DNA of 64,000 nucleotides from NCBI GenBank assembly GCA_044336205.1, contig CP172318.1:868001-932000 (forward strand), written 5' to 3'. Below the pieces are notes generated by a model. That model searched no databases. It saw only the letters and a list, made by a program, of their open reading frames with translations, and was not told the origin of the DNA. The translations under genes were made by a program, and so were the position numbers. Positions 42,187 to 51,943 of this stretch are shown one piece after another. Position 1 is the stretch's first letter. Each line of letters starts with the position of its first letter. This DNA comes from Ruoffia sp044336205. Lineage in GTDB: Bacteria; Bacillota; Bacilli; Lactobacillales; Aerococcaceae.

Positions 42187-43497
42187 ATGTCGACATTTTT
42201 AGATCATGCAAAAGTAAATGTCAAAGCCGGAAAAGGCGGTGATGGTATGGTAGCTTTTCGTAGAGAAAAGTATGTACCAGATGGTGGACCAGCTGGTGGT
42301 GACGGCGGTCGTGGTGGAGACATTATCTTCATAGTTGATGAAGGACTTAGAACCCTCATGGATTTTAGATATAACCGTCATTTTAAAGCCAAAAATGGTG
42401 AAAATGGGATGAGTAAGAGTAAGTACGGTGCAGCAGCTGAAGATTTATTCGTTAAAGTTCCACCTGGAACAATTGTCCGACATGCTGAAACTGGCCACTT
42501 CATAGCAGACCTTGTTGAACATAATCAAAGTTTTACCGTAGCTAAAGGAGGCCGAGGTGGTCGAGGGAATATTCGATTTGCTACTCATAAAAACCCAGCA
42601 CCTTCTATCGCTGAAAACGGAGAGCCAGGCGAAGAACTTGAATTAGAATTAGAATTAAAGGTGTTAGCTGATGTTGGTTTAGTAGGCTATCCAAGTGTAG
42701 GAAAATCTACATTCTTATCAGTGATTAGTAATGCTAAACCTAAAATAGCTGAATACCAATTCACAACTCTTGTGCCTAACTTAGGGGTTGTACAATTAAA
42801 AAACGGACAAGAATTTGTTGTGGCGGATATGCCAGGGTTAATTGAAGGTGCTTCTAAAGGAGTGGGGTTAGGAATCCAATTTCTTCGTCATATCGAACGT
42901 ACCAAGATATTACTGCACGTTATTGATATGGCAGCTGTCCATGGAAGAGATCCATTCCAAGATTTCGTTGATATTATGGATGAATTAGAAACATATAACG
43001 AACGATTGTTGCTAAGACCTATGATTATTGTGGCTAATAAGATGGACGAAGTGAATGCGGCTAAGAATTTAGAAGAATTTAAAAAGAATCTTGACATATA
43101 TTATGAAGATAAGGAGTTAGACATCCCAGAAATCTTTGCAATTAGTGCTTGGCAAAATAAAGGTGTCCAAGAATTACTAAATAAAACCGCAAAACTTGTT
43201 AAAGAGGCTGCATTTGTTCCACTGGTAGAAGAAGAGGAAGTGGAAGAAGCTTATTACACCTTAGAGGCTGAGGAGGAGCCATTTCATGTTGAGAAAGTAG
43301 AAGAAGGCTTCTACCGTATTACGGGTGATAAGATTGAGAAATTATTTGCAATGACGAACATGGCTCATGACGAAAGTATTGCCCGATTTTCACGACAAAT
43401 GCGTGGAATGGGTATTGATCAAGCACTTCGAGATTCTGGGGCTCAATCAGGAGATATTGTTGAGCTTTCAACATTCCAGTTTGAGTTTATGGATTAG
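42187..43497 (+). CDS. obg: GTPase ObgE/CgtA
   Basis: Essential GTPase involved in 50S assembly and the stringent response. The N-terminal glycine-rich Obg fold (residues 1-158) contains GGDGGRGGDIIF and GGRGGRGNIRFATHKNPAP. The G domain has GYPSVGKSTF, the FTTLVPNLG switch, DMPGLIEGA, NKMD and ISAW. A C-terminal OCT domain (350-436) follows. ATG 42187 is placed seven bases after AAGGAGA; a TTG one codon earlier is less favoured. The length of 436 is typical. RelA, a known partner pathway, is encoded in the same window. Confidence 0.95.
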   Translation: MSTFLDHAKVNVKAGKGGDGMVAFRREKYVPDGGPAGGDGGRGGDIIFIVDEGLRTLMDFRYNRHFKAKNGENGMSKSKYGAAAEDLFVKVPPGTIVRHAETGHFIADLVEHNQSFTVAKGGRGGRGNIRFATHKNPAPSIAENGEPGEELELELELKVLADVGLVGYPSVGKSTFLSVISNAKPKIAEYQFTTLVPNLGVVQLKNGQEFVVADMPGLIEGASKGVGLGIQFLRHIERTKILLHVIDMAAVHGRDPFQDFVDIMDELETYNERLLLRPMIIVANKMDEVNAAKNLEEFKKNLDIYYEDKELDIPEIFAISAWQNKGVQELLNKTAKLVKEAAFVPLVEEEEVEEAYYTLEAEEEPFHVEKVEEGFYRITGDKIEKLFAMTNMAHDESIARFSRQMRGMGIDQALRDSGAQSGDIVELSTFQFEFMD

Positions 43498-43505
43498 GTG
43501 ATAAA

Positions 43506-45356
43506 ATGTCTAAAGATACAAAGACTTCTAAACAAAGACTGGATATGATTGATGGCCTAAAAGGTCTTTCAATGCTCTCAATCATTATTTATTATTTCTT
43601 TGAACATATCTTACCTGGTGGTTATTTAGCGGTTAATACATTTTTATTAATCGCGGGCTTCTTCAATTTTAGACACTTTACGAATGCTATTCAAAAAGGG
43701 ATGAAAGTTAATTATTTAAGTTTTATTAAAAAAAGACTAAGTAGACTGTTTTTCCCTATGTTGGCAATGATAATCACTGTAAGTAGTTTTATATTACTGT
43801 TTGCTCGTGGAAATCTTTTTAATTTAAGAAATATGGGAATCAGTAGTTTGCTCTTTATTAATAATTATTACCAGATTTGGAATGAACAATCTTATTTTGT
43901 ACAAGCAGCTAATCCAAGTCCTTTTATACATTTATGGTATGTGGGTATATTAGGTCAGTTAATATTATTAACACCCTTGTTGATTTTATTATTTTATTCT
44001 TGGCATAAAAAACAGAGTACTGCCGTTAATATGTTGAGTATATTAACAATTGTTTCAGCATTTTTAATGGGTTACTCATATAAGGAGGGGCAAGATCCAA
44101 CAGGCATTTATTATAGTGTTTTCACTAGAGCCTTTGCATACACAGCTGGAGGTGTAGTCGGTTTACTGCTCCCAACACGTCTATCTGCTAAACCAATCAA
44201 AGGAAAGATTAAATGGATTTTTAATGGGTTCGGTACGCTATTAATTATTCTATTATTTCTTATGAGTAAGTTTATGTATGGTACTCAACCTTTTGCCTAT
44301 CGATTTGGGATGAGTTTATTTACGCTTGTGAGTGGTTTTTTCTTATTGGTAAGTATCCATCCAAGTACGATTTGGAATAAGATATTAAGCTTACCACCTT
44401 TAACTTTCATTGGTAAACGAAGTTACTCTTATTACCTATTGTACTATCCAGTTTATATCATTATGCCAAACTTAATGCAGAATTGGTCCATTCCTGCTTG
44501 GTCCAAATTCACTATCCAATTCATAATAATTATTATTTTAGCGGAAATTTCTTATAGACTTTTTGAACAAACTCAAATTAGCTTGCCGATAGGTCAAGAT
44601 TTTAATCTAAAAAAATCTCGTTATCAGTTTGATTATTTGCGTAAACATAAAGGGAAATTGATCAATATTAAAGTTATTTCAACGCTTTATATAATACTTC
44701 TCGTTCTGGGTACTATTGGTATTTTTGCCGCGCCTGAAGAAAGAGCGAAAACCGCTGAAGAATTACAGACGGTAATTGAAGAGAACCAACAATTAGCAGA
44801 TCAAACACAAACAACGGATACTGAAAATGTAAAAATTGTTAATAATATTGAAGGACTCGAACAACAAGAAATGCTTTATGCTAATGGGCTAGACATTACT
44901 TTTGTGGGGGACTCGATATTATTAGCTTCAGCTAATCATGTACAAAATGTATTCCCTAAAGCTGTTATTAATGGAGAAGTTGGTAGACAGCTTTATAATA
45001 GTGTTTGGGTAATTAATTATTTGAAAGATAATAATTTATTAAAACCAACTGTTGTAACTATACTGGGTTCTAATGGTACTTTTACAGAAAGTCAGCTTAA
45101 TGATTATATTAATGCTATCGGAGCCAATCATGATATATTCTTTGTAACTTCAGATGCTAATAGAGCTTGGGTGAATGATGCTAATCAACAGTTAGTTGCT
45201 GCTTCGCAACGATTTGGCAATGTTCATATCATCGACTGGGCTAGCTATGCTAATGATCAAGTTGGTTGGCAACGTGAAGATGAAGCTCATCCAACAGATG
45301 AAGGAGCGAAAGAGTTATCAAGTTTTATTGCTAAAGAAATATATAGACAAAGATAG
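43506..45356 (+). CDS. Acyltransferase 3 / SGNH fusion, OatA-like
   Basis: Membrane O-acetyltransferase, probably acetylating muramic acid of peptidoglycan and conferring lysozyme resistance. An N-terminal acyltransferase-3 domain with about ten helices (residues 15-350) starts DMIDGLKGLSMLSIIIYYFF; another helix near 390 leads to the extracellular SGNH esterase-like domain. That domain has the nucleophile in FVGDSILL and the Asp/His pair in DEAHPTDEG, where OatA proteins usually read DGxH. The length of 616 matches OatA. ATG 43506 follows AGGTGATA, nine bases after obg, so it may be read from the obg unit. A wall-polymer acceptor other than peptidoglycan is possible. Confidence 0.8.
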   Translation: MSKDTKTSKQRLDMIDGLKGLSMLSIIIYYFFEHILPGGYLAVNTFLLIAGFFNFRHFTNAIQKGMKVNYLSFIKKRLSRLFFPMLAMIITVSSFILLFARGNLFNLRNMGISSLLFINNYYQIWNEQSYFVQAANPSPFIHLWYVGILGQLILLTPLLILLFYSWHKKQSTAVNMLSILTIVSAFLMGYSYKEGQDPTGIYYSVFTRAFAYTAGGVVGLLLPTRLSAKPIKGKIKWIFNGFGTLLIILLFLMSKFMYGTQPFAYRFGMSLFTLVSGFFLLVSIHPSTIWNKILSLPPLTFIGKRSYSYYLLYYPVYIIMPNLMQNWSIPAWSKFTIQFIIIIILAEISYRLFEQTQISLPIGQDFNLKKSRYQFDYLRKHKGKLINIKVISTLYIILLVLGTIGIFAAPEERAKTAEELQTVIEENQQLADQTQTTDTENVKIVNNIEGLEQQEMLYANGLDITFVGDSILLASANHVQNVFPKAVINGEVGRQLYNSVWVINYLKDNNLLKPTVVTILGSNGTFTESQLNDYINAIGANHDIFFVTSDANRAWVNDANQQLVAASQRFGNVHIIDWASYANDQVGWQREDEAHPTDEGAKELSSFIAKEIYRQR

Positions 45357-45385
45357 ATTTTATCTAACAAATCATATTACAATAT

Positions 45386-45428
45386 AAAACACAGATATTT
45401 GTATACGATGCTAATATCTGTGTTTTTT
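45386..45428 (+). terminator. Terminator after the OatA-like gene
   Basis: AAAACACAGATATT (45386-45399) pairs with AATATCTGTGTTTT (45413-45426). Confidence 0.88.
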
Positions 45429-45523
45429 AAGAAAATATCAAGATAGTCAATTATTTTAGAAGAAACGAATGATTTCATTTAAAATTATAGTAAAATAAGT
45501 ACTAGAATAGAAAGGTAGTGACC

Positions 45524-46447
45524 ATGGAAATATTATTTTTAGGCACTGGTGCAGGTGTACCTTCACGCTCACGAAATGTAAGTTCATTAGCTGTAAAGTT
45601 ACTTAATGAATTGAATGAAGTTTGGTTATTTGATTGCGGCGAAGCAACACAACATCAAATTTTAAAAACGACTTTAAAACCTGGAAAAATCAATAAAATT
45701 TTTATCACTCACTTACATGGCGATCATATTTTTGGTTTACCTGGCTTTTTAAGTAGTCGTTCATTTCAAGGTGGAGACGAAAAACCAATCATGATTTATG
45801 GACCTAAAGGAATTAAAGAATTTGTGCAATCTGCTTTAAAATACTCAAAATCAAACATTCTTTACCCTATTCATTACGTCGAATTAAATCCACAAGGTGG
45901 TACATTAGAGTTAACAAAAGGTTGGAAAGTTCATTATCTTCCGCTCCAACATGGTGTTTTATCATTTGGCTTCCGGGTTGAAGAACCTTCTTCCCCTGGA
46001 GAACTACAAATTGATCGATTGAAACAATTCAATATACCTAATGGACCGATTTTCGGTAAGTTAAAAAGGGGAGAAGTAGTGGAACTTGAGGATGGGACAG
46101 TGATTGATGGAAAAGACTTCATTGGAGAAGAAAAAGAAGGTAAAGTGATTACAATCCTAGGAGATACTCGCCCAAACCCGAATATTTTAGAATTAGCGTC
46201 TGGAGCAGATGTTTTAGTTCATGAGGGAACTCATGCGAAGGGTGAAGAAAAATTAGCAAATCGTCATTATCATTCAACTACAGTGCAAGCGGCAACCGTT
46301 GCTAAAGAAGCTAAGGTGAAACAACTTCTATTGAATCATATTAGCTCAAGGTATCTAGGGAAAGATGCAAAGCATTTAGAAGAGGTTACTCAAAAAGTAT
46401 TCTCTTCATCTAAAATAGTGTATGATTTTTATGAGTTTAGTGTCTAA
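45524..46447 (+). CDS. rnz: Ribonuclease Z
   Basis: Metallo-beta-lactamase-fold endonuclease that removes the 3' trailer of tRNA precursors lacking encoded CCA. It opens MEILFLGTGAGVPSRSRNVSS, with the zinc motif THLHGDHIFGLPG. The flexible arm with GPIFGKLKRGE, LGDTRPN, and HEGTHA complete the active site. The start is ATG 45524 with GAAAGGTAG upstream; GTG 45518 is two codons earlier. The length of 307 residues is normal for the long-arm form. An SDR gene follows 18 bases later, as in the rnz-yqjQ region of Bacillus. Confidence 0.94.
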   Translation: MEILFLGTGAGVPSRSRNVSSLAVKLLNELNEVWLFDCGEATQHQILKTTLKPGKINKIFITHLHGDHIFGLPGFLSSRSFQGGDEKPIMIYGPKGIKEFVQSALKYSKSNILYPIHYVELNPQGGTLELTKGWKVHYLPLQHGVLSFGFRVEEPSSPGELQIDRLKQFNIPNGPIFGKLKRGEVVELEDGTVIDGKDFIGEEKEGKVITILGDTRPNPNILELASGADVLVHEGTHAKGEEKLANRHYHSTTVQAATVAKEAKVKQLLLNHISSRYLGKDAKHLEEVTQKVFSSSKIVYDFYEFSV

Positions 46448-46465
46448 CATTTAAGGGGTGTAAAA

Positions 46466-47272
46466 GTGTTTTTACAAGAGAAGGTGGTTATTTTAACTGG
46501 GGCTTCTAGTGGCATTGGAAGAGCGCTAGCTTACAAATTAGCTGAAAAGGGAGCTAAACTTGTACTAGTCTCTCGTAATGAGAATAAGCTTACTCAACTC
46601 TCAAAAGAATTAAATGATCTTTATTCTATTAAAGTTTTAGTCTTAGCCAGAGACTTAACACAAAAAGATGATATTGAATCAACAGTAGAGGATGCTATGA
46701 AATATTTTGCTAGAATTGACTTTTTAATTAATTGTAGTGGAATCGGAAGTTTCAAAAAGGCTATAGATTATTCCTACGATGAAATGGATTATATGTTTAA
46801 GTTAAATGTATATGGCATGATGTACTTAGCTCAATTAGTTGCAAGAGAGATGATTATACAAAGTATTCCAGGACATATATTTTTTGTTGCATCGGTTGCA
46901 GGTAAGATAGCAACAGCTAATTCAAGTGTTTATTCTGCGAGTAAATTCGCAATCATAGGTTATTCTAATAGCCTAAGATTGGAATTAAAACGTTTTAGTA
47001 TTAATGTAACAACAATTAATCCAGGACCAACCCAAACGGACTTTTTTAGCCATGAAGAAGAATCTCAAGATTACTTTGAACAAGTTAAATGGCTTAGTTT
47101 AAAACCAGAAGATTTAGCTGAAGACATTGTTGAATATATGAATGCCAATAAGGTTAAGCGAGAAATAACCCGACCACGTTTCTTTACACTTGTCGATATA
47201 CTTTATAAATTATTCCCAAAAACTGGAGATTATTTAGCTGGAGATTTATTCAATTTTAAGGAGAATCAGTAA
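46466..47272 (+). CDS. Short-chain dehydrogenase/reductase (YqjQ/DltE-like)
   Basis: Classical SDR of 268 residues. The NAD(P)-binding TGASSGIGRALA is at about 11-22, NCSGIGSF corresponds to the NNAG motif, and the catalytic Ser-Tyr-Lys is in FVASVAGKIATANSSVYSASKFA. PGPTQTDF follows. The substrate is unknown. Its position after rnz matches B. subtilis yqjQ. The start is GTG 46466 with AAGGGGTG upstream. The following lapA-like gene starts immediately at its stop codon. Confidence 0.82.
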   Translation: MFLQEKVVILTGASSGIGRALAYKLAEKGAKLVLVSRNENKLTQLSKELNDLYSIKVLVLARDLTQKDDIESTVEDAMKYFARIDFLINCSGIGSFKKAIDYSYDEMDYMFKLNVYGMMYLAQLVAREMIIQSIPGHIFFVASVAGKIATANSSVYSASKFAIIGYSNSLRLELKRFSINVTTINPGPTQTDFFSHEEESQDYFEQVKWLSLKPEDLAEDIVEYMNANKVKREITRPRFFTLVDILYKLFPKTGDYLAGDLFNFKENQ

Positions 47273-47704
47273 ATGAAAGAACAATGGAAAGTCATATTAA
47301 TAATTATATTATTAATATTAGTTGTGATTTTTGCCTTGCAAAACACGAATGTCGTTACAATTGACTTGTTTTTCTCACAATTCAACGTCTCATTAGTATT
47401 AGTAGTCTTGTTTAGTATTTTAGTGGGTGTGATTATTGGAATGGTAACCTCAATGGGTGCAATTCAGTCTAACCGTCGTAAAAATAAGCAATTAGAGAAA
47501 CAATTGGGGAAAGAAAGATCAGAGAATGCCTCTTCGATTTTAAAGAAGGATTCTACTATTGCACAGTTACGAAAAGACTTAGAAGAGAACGAATTAAAAA
47601 ACAAGCACACCACTATGTATGTTCAAGAAGATACTCACGATGTAAATAATAATTTAGTTGATGAGAGTGTAGATAATAATGTAGATGATATAAAGGGCGT
47701 GTAG
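47273..47704 (+). CDS. LapA/DUF1049 domain membrane protein
   Basis: Two membrane helices (residues 5-22 and 37-60) with the DUF1049/LapA motif FALQNTNVVTIDLFF between them, then a coiled-coil cytoplasmic tail (65-110) and an acidic Asn/Asp-rich end. In E. coli LapA works with LapB in lipopolysaccharide control, which cannot apply to a Gram-positive cell; the Firmicute role is unknown. The length of 143 residues is usual for the group. It is squeezed between the SDR gene (no gap) and recJ (3 bases), so all are cotranscribed. Confidence 0.75.
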   Translation: MKEQWKVILIIILLILVVIFALQNTNVVTIDLFFSQFNVSLVLVVLFSILVGVIIGMVTSMGAIQSNRRKNKQLEKQLGKERSENASSILKKDSTIAQLRKDLEENELKNKHTTMYVQEDTHDVNNNLVDESVDNNVDDIKGV

Positions 47705-47707
47705 GAA

Positions 47708-50040
47708 ATGAAATACAATTTATCAAAGTTCATTTGGAAAATGAAGTCTACTCCAGAAACTGATAAAATGGCTACACAACTAAAAAATGACGGGATTAGT
47801 TATAGTCCCGCTTTTTTGCGTTTGTGTGCAAGTAGAGGAATCAATACACCGAAACAATTAGAATTAGCAACCGACCAACAATTTCAAATGTTTCATGATC
47901 CGTTCCTGCTTAAAGATATGGACCGTGCAGTAGAAAGAATTGAAAAAGCTATTGAGTTGCATGAGTTAATATTAATATATGGAGACTATGATGCTGATGG
48001 AATTACTAGTACACTAATCATGTATGAGGCTTTAGAATCTATAGGGGCTAATGTTCATTATTATCTCCCAAACCGTCTAACGGATGGTTATGGGCCAAAT
48101 ACAGATCGTTGGAAGGCTTTGATAGACGAATTAGGTGTACAACTCTTTATAACTGTTGATAATGGTATCGTTGGCTTTGAAACAATTAAAGAAATTAATA
48201 AGTTAAATATTGACACCATTGTCACAGATCACCACGAAATCCAATCAGAGCTACCAGAAGCTTATGCCATTATCCATCCAAATCATCCGTTAGGAGAATA
48301 TCCATTTACTGAATTAAGTGGAGCTGGGGTCGCATTAAAATTAGCTTCTGCCTTATTAGGTGAAATACCAACAGAATCATTAGAATTAGCAGCAATTGGA
48401 ACGGTTGCTGATATGGTCAGTATGACCGATGAAAATCGTACCATTGTATTAAGTGGATTAAATCTAATGAAAGATACAATGAGAATAGGATTATCCCTTT
48501 TATTAGAAGGTGAAAAAGTTTCAAGAAATTCAATAACAGCTGATACAATTGGCTTTATTATCGGGCCTAGATTGAATGCCATTGGTAGGTTAGGAGATCC
48601 TACACCTGCTTTAGAACTATTAAAAACGTTCGATGAATCAGAGGCAATCTCATTACTTACTATAATAAATGAGAAGAATAGTGAACGACAAAGTATTACA
48701 AAAACGATCACCTCAGAAATTGAGCAGAAACTAAAAAGCTATGAAACAATACCTAATATCATTATTGAATCCGCTCCAAATTGGCCTGCGGGAATTCTAG
48801 GTATTGCAGCTAGCCGACTTGTGAATGAATATCATCGACCAGTTATTTTGTTCCAATATATTGAAGAGACAGGTCAATATAAGGGAAGTTCAAGAAGTGT
48901 TAGCAGCATTAATATTTTTGAAGAATTAGTTTTACAAAAAGAATTATTAGCACATTTTGGAGGGCATAGTCAAGCTGCTGGACTGACAATTGATGAAACT
49001 AACTGGCAACGATTTAACCAAGCAATTCAATCACAATTTGAAAAGTATACACAACTTTTAAATGAACCTGAAATTCTTGATGTTGATATAAGTCTCGATA
49101 TAAACGAAGTTAACTTGGAGTTTATTGATGAAGTAAACTTGTTATCTCCTTTTGGGACAGGAAATCCAAAACCAAGATTCATATTGAAAGATACGCGAGT
49201 TGATCTTATAAGAAAAATTGGTGCTAATAGTAATCACCTGAAAATGCAATTAACGGGTCAAGAGGGGGAAGCCTTCAAACGATAGGATTTGGGAAAGCAA
49301 ATCAAGCAAGTGGCGTGGACAAAGGAGCAAATATTTCTATAGTCGGGGAATTAAGTATTAATGAATGGCAAGGTAAAAGAACTCCACAATTAATAATTGA
49401 TGATCTAGGCATAGATGGATCGCAATGGATTGATTACCGTTCCAGTACCATTCACCCTAATTTATTTAAACTAGAAGATGCACTCTATGCCTTTTCACAT
49501 AAGAAAATTTCTGAATTCATGCTTGCCAACCAATTAAATGGCAAAGAGGCTTGTTTATACTCAAATATTCAATATAATGAGTTAAGCAAGTATAAACAAC
49601 TAGTTATAATGGAACCTCCTATTGATCTCACTGATTTGAAGGTAGTTATCAAAAGTCAAGCGTGGGAGACCATCTATTTAGGTTCATTCGTACACGAATC
49701 AAAATTCTTAGCGGGATTACCAAGTCGTCAAGACTTTGTGGCATTATACAAAAATGTTTACAGACTTGCACCATTTAATTACAGAAAAATGTTCCCAAAA
49801 CTATCAAAATCATTAGATTTCCATCCAGTAAAATTGAAAGCAATGTTTATGATGTTTTTGGAAGCTGAATTTGTTACAATAGAGAATGGTTGGTTGGACT
49901 TTAATAAACAATCTATGGATAACAAGATAGATTTAACAGAACTAAAGACTTTTAACCAATATCAAAATGAATATCATTCGGAGGCTTTATTGAATTATCA
50001 ACCATTGGATAAGGTTCAAGAATATTTTGAAGGGAAATGA
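47708..50040 (+). pseudogene. recJ: Single-strand DNA exonuclease RecJ, frameshifted
   Basis: 5'-3' ssDNA exonuclease of recombination and mismatch repair. Frame one (47708-49285) contains the DHH-family acids in YGDYDADGITSTL, VDNGIVG and TDHHEIQ, the DHHA1 part with GSSRSV and HFGGHSQAAGLT, and the OB-fold start, ending at TAG after GEAFKR. The following frame continues at once with IGFGKANQASGVDKG and SINEWQGKRTPQL to 50040. One additional A near 49277-49279 gives FKTIGFGKAN and a 777-residue protein, close to the 786 of B. subtilis. All nuclease motifs precede the break, so the first-frame product would keep the catalytic core but lose the C-terminal domain. Confidence 0.88.
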
Positions 50041-50561
50041 ATATAAACATGGAATTAACTAACTTTATAGCTTCAATAGAAGACTATCCCACAAATGGTG
50101 TTACATTTAGAGATATAACACCATTAATGGCGGACGGCAAAGCGTTTGCTTATGCTACTCAGAAAATTGTTGATTACGCACGTGAAGTAGGTGCAGAACT
50201 TGTTGTAGGACCTGAAGCTCGAGGATTTATTGTAGGATGTCCAGTGGCTTATGCCATGGAGATTGGTTTTGCTCCTGTACGCAAAAAAGGTAAGTTACCT
50301 CGTGAAATAATTGAGGTTGAATATGAATTAGAGTATGGTTCTGATATATTAACTATGCATAAAGATGCAATTAAACCTGGACAAAAAGTAATCATCATTG
50401 ATGATCTTTTAGCAACGGGTGGAACAGTTAAGGCAACAATCGATCTTGTTGAAAAACTAGGTGGAGAAGTAGCTGCGTGTGCATTTTTAATTGAACTTGA
50501 TGATTTAAATGGTAGGGAAGCAATAAAGGGTTACAACTATAAAGCATTAATGCATTATTAA
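50037..50561 (+). CDS. apt: Adenine phosphoribosyltransferase
   Basis: Salvages adenine with PRPP to AMP. The PRPP-binding motif VIIIDDLLATGGT is at 118-130, GPEARGFIVG forms the adenine/PRPP loop and APVRKKGKLP the flexible loop. The ATG at 50037 overlaps the recJ TGA (ATGA), suggesting coupling. A second ATG at 50049 (MELTNF) matches the family N-terminus better, and neither has ideally spaced AAGGGA, so the start is uncertain by four residues. The length of 174 or 170 is normal. The recJ-apt order is conserved with Bacillus, although relA is elsewhere here. Confidence 0.93.
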   Translation: MNINMELTNFIASIEDYPTNGVTFRDITPLMADGKAFAYATQKIVDYAREVGAELVVGPEARGFIVGCPVAYAMEIGFAPVRKKGKLPREIIEVEYELEYGSDILTMHKDAIKPGQKVIIIDDLLATGGTVKATIDLVEKLGGEVAACAFLIELDDLNGREAIKGYNYKALMHY

Positions 50562-50567
50562 TAAAAA

Positions 50568-50599
50568 ATCCGAACTTCGTTGAAAAACAAAGTTCGGAT
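50568..50599 (+). terminator. Bidirectional terminator between apt and lexA
   Basis: ATCCGAACTT (50568-50577) pairs with AAGTTCGGAT (50590-50599); a flanking run of A on the left serves the converging lexA. Confidence 0.85.
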
Positions 50600-50613
50600 C
50601 ATTTGTATAATAA

Positions 50614-51231
50614 TTAGAATTCTCGGTATAAACTAACTACTTTACCTAAAATTTGAACAGAGTTCAAAATGATATCATCCATCGCATCATTCTCAGGTCG
50701 TAATATATAATGGTTGTCACGCTTAAAGAATCTCTTACAGGTAGCTTCATCATCATCTGTCAGTACCACAACAATCTCCCCATTATTAGCAACAGATTGT
50801 CTACGGACAGTGATTAAGTCACCATCAAAAATACCAGCATTAATCATACTTTCTCCATCGATTTCAAGCATGAATAAGTCATTTGCATCGAAATGTTTTA
50901 ATGATGGAGGAATAGGGTAATAGTCAACAGCTTCTTCAACAGCTAAGATGGGTGCACCGGCAGCAACACGTCCTAATAAAGGAATACTCTTAGGTGAAAC
51001 ACCCAAGACTTCCAGAGCAATCGGTGTAAGCTCCATAGCGCGAGTTTTACTAGCGTCTCTAGTAAGATAGCCTCCTGTTTCAAGACGAGATAGATGACCA
51101 TGTACGGTTGAAGTAGACGCAAGTCCAACTTCTGCACCAATTTCACGTACTGTAGGAGGGTATCCATTAGATTCAATTGCTTTATAAATACAACTCAGTA
51201 TATTTAATTGTTTTGCTGATATTGATTTCAT
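50614..51231 (-). CDS. lexA: SOS repressor LexA
   Basis: Represses DNA-damage genes until RecA-stimulated self-cleavage. The N-terminal winged helix (residues 1-70) contains GYPPTVREIGAEVGLASTST. The cleavage site is Ala91-Gly92 in RVAAGAPI, the nucleophile Ser128 is in DGESMINAG and the general base Lys166 in ATCKRFF. The 205-residue length is typical. It diverges from the DUF896 gene, as lexA diverges from the yneA-yneB-ynzC operon in B. subtilis. A LexA box lies at the -35 of its promoter, so it is autoregulated. Confidence 0.96.
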   Translation of the reverse strand: MKSISAKQLNILSCIYKAIESNGYPPTVREIGAEVGLASTSTVHGHLSRLETGGYLTRDASKTRAMELTPIALEVLGVSPKSIPLLGRVAAGAPILAVEEAVDYYPIPPSLKHFDANDLFMLEIDGESMINAGIFDGDLITVRRQSVANNGEIVVVLTDDDEATCKRFFKRDNHYILRPENDAMDDIILNSVQILGKVVSLYREF

Positions 51232-51261
51232 AATTTCAACTCTTTCATTTTTATTAGACTT

Positions 51262-51301
51262 AGTATATCATTTAAACAAGTATTAAGCAAACAAACGTTC
51301 G
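51262..51301 (-). promoter_or_regulatory. lexA promoter with LexA (SOS) box
   Basis: On the minus strand, TTGCTT (51285-51290), 17 bp, TATACT (51262-51267). The box CGAACGTTTGTTTG at 51288-51301 matches CGAACNNNNGTTYG completely and overlaps the -35. The same box lies 20 bases ahead of the DUF896 gene on the plus strand. Confidence 0.85.
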
Positions 51302-51320
51302 TAGTAAAGGAGATTTTAAG

Positions 51321-51569
51321 ATGTTAAGTAAAGAAAAAATCCAACGTATTAATGAATTGTCTAAGAAACATAAAGCGGGAATATTAACAGAGACGGAAGC
51401 TGCTGAGCGAAAAGCCTTACACCAAGAGTATATTAAAAGTATGCGTGAGAGTATAGGTGGACAAATTGAAGGTATTAAATTAGTAGATAAAGAGGGTAAC
51501 GATATCACTCCAGATAAAGTAAAAGAAATCCAAAAAGATCGTGGTCTTCATGGACGTGATGAAGAATAA
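51321..51569 (+). CDS. DUF896 / UPF0291 protein (YnzC-like)
   Basis: An 82-residue helical protein of the DUF896 family. IQRINELSKKHKAGILTETE and EYIKSMRESIGGQIEGIK are its conserved blocks. YnzC of B. subtilis is in the SOS-controlled yneA operon next to lexA, and the same position and an SOS box occur here, but no yneA-like division inhibitor precedes it. Function unknown. ATG 51321 follows AAAGGAG. Likely damage-induced through the shared operator (inference). Confidence 0.85.
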   Translation: MLSKEKIQRINELSKKHKAGILTETEAAERKALHQEYIKSMRESIGGQIEGIKLVDKEGNDITPDKVKEIQKDRGLHGRDEE

Positions 51570-51636
51570 TTCCCTAGTTATTAGGTGTAAAATTTAGTAT
51601 TATAATTAATATGATGTTAGAAGAGAGGTGTAAGTC

Positions 51637-51849
51637 ATGGCAACTTGGATTTGGCTAGTAATTGTATTTGTAGCTTTGATTATTGGATTTGTCGCAGGAT
51701 TCTTTTTATCTAGAAAGTATATGATGGACTACTTTAAAGAGAATCCACCAATTGATGAGCGAATGATAACACAAATGATGGCTCAAATGGGTCAAAAGCC
51801 TTCTAAAAAGAAAGTTCAACAAATTATGAACTCAATGAAACAGCGTTAA
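51637..51849 (+). CDS. UPF0154 membrane protein (YneF-like)
   Basis: A 70-residue protein with one N-terminal membrane helix (residues 3-25, IWLVIVFVALIIGFVAGFFL), then SRKYMMDYFKENPPI and the family motif MMAQMGQKPSKKKVQQIMNS. Typical length. Function unknown. ATG 51637 follows AGAGAGGTG. The IS1182-like element is inserted 13 bases after its stop codon and does not disrupt it. Confidence 0.88.
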   Translation: MATWIWLVIVFVALIIGFVAGFFLSRKYMMDYFKENPPIDERMITQMMAQMGQKPSKKKVQQIMNSMKQR

Positions 51850-51887
51850 TATAACGATTATGGAGGCTGGGACAAAAGCCACTAAAT

Positions 51888-51931
51888 AAAAACGACGAGA
51901 AATTAGATTAACTAATTTTCTCGTCGTTTTT
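51888..51931 (+). terminator. Terminator inside the left end of the IS
   Basis: AAAAACGACGAGAAATTAG pairs with a matching arm at 51912-51931 (one extra T), ending in five T. It can stop transcription entering from UPF0154, and by symmetry from the right. Confidence 0.85.
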
Positions 51932-51943
51932 GCTATATATAAT

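Noticed and set aside
48283..48711. A 142-codon antisense frame within recJ
   Set aside because: The sense frame holds conserved RecJ motifs; the antisense product is serine/isoleucine-rich, as expected from a shadow.
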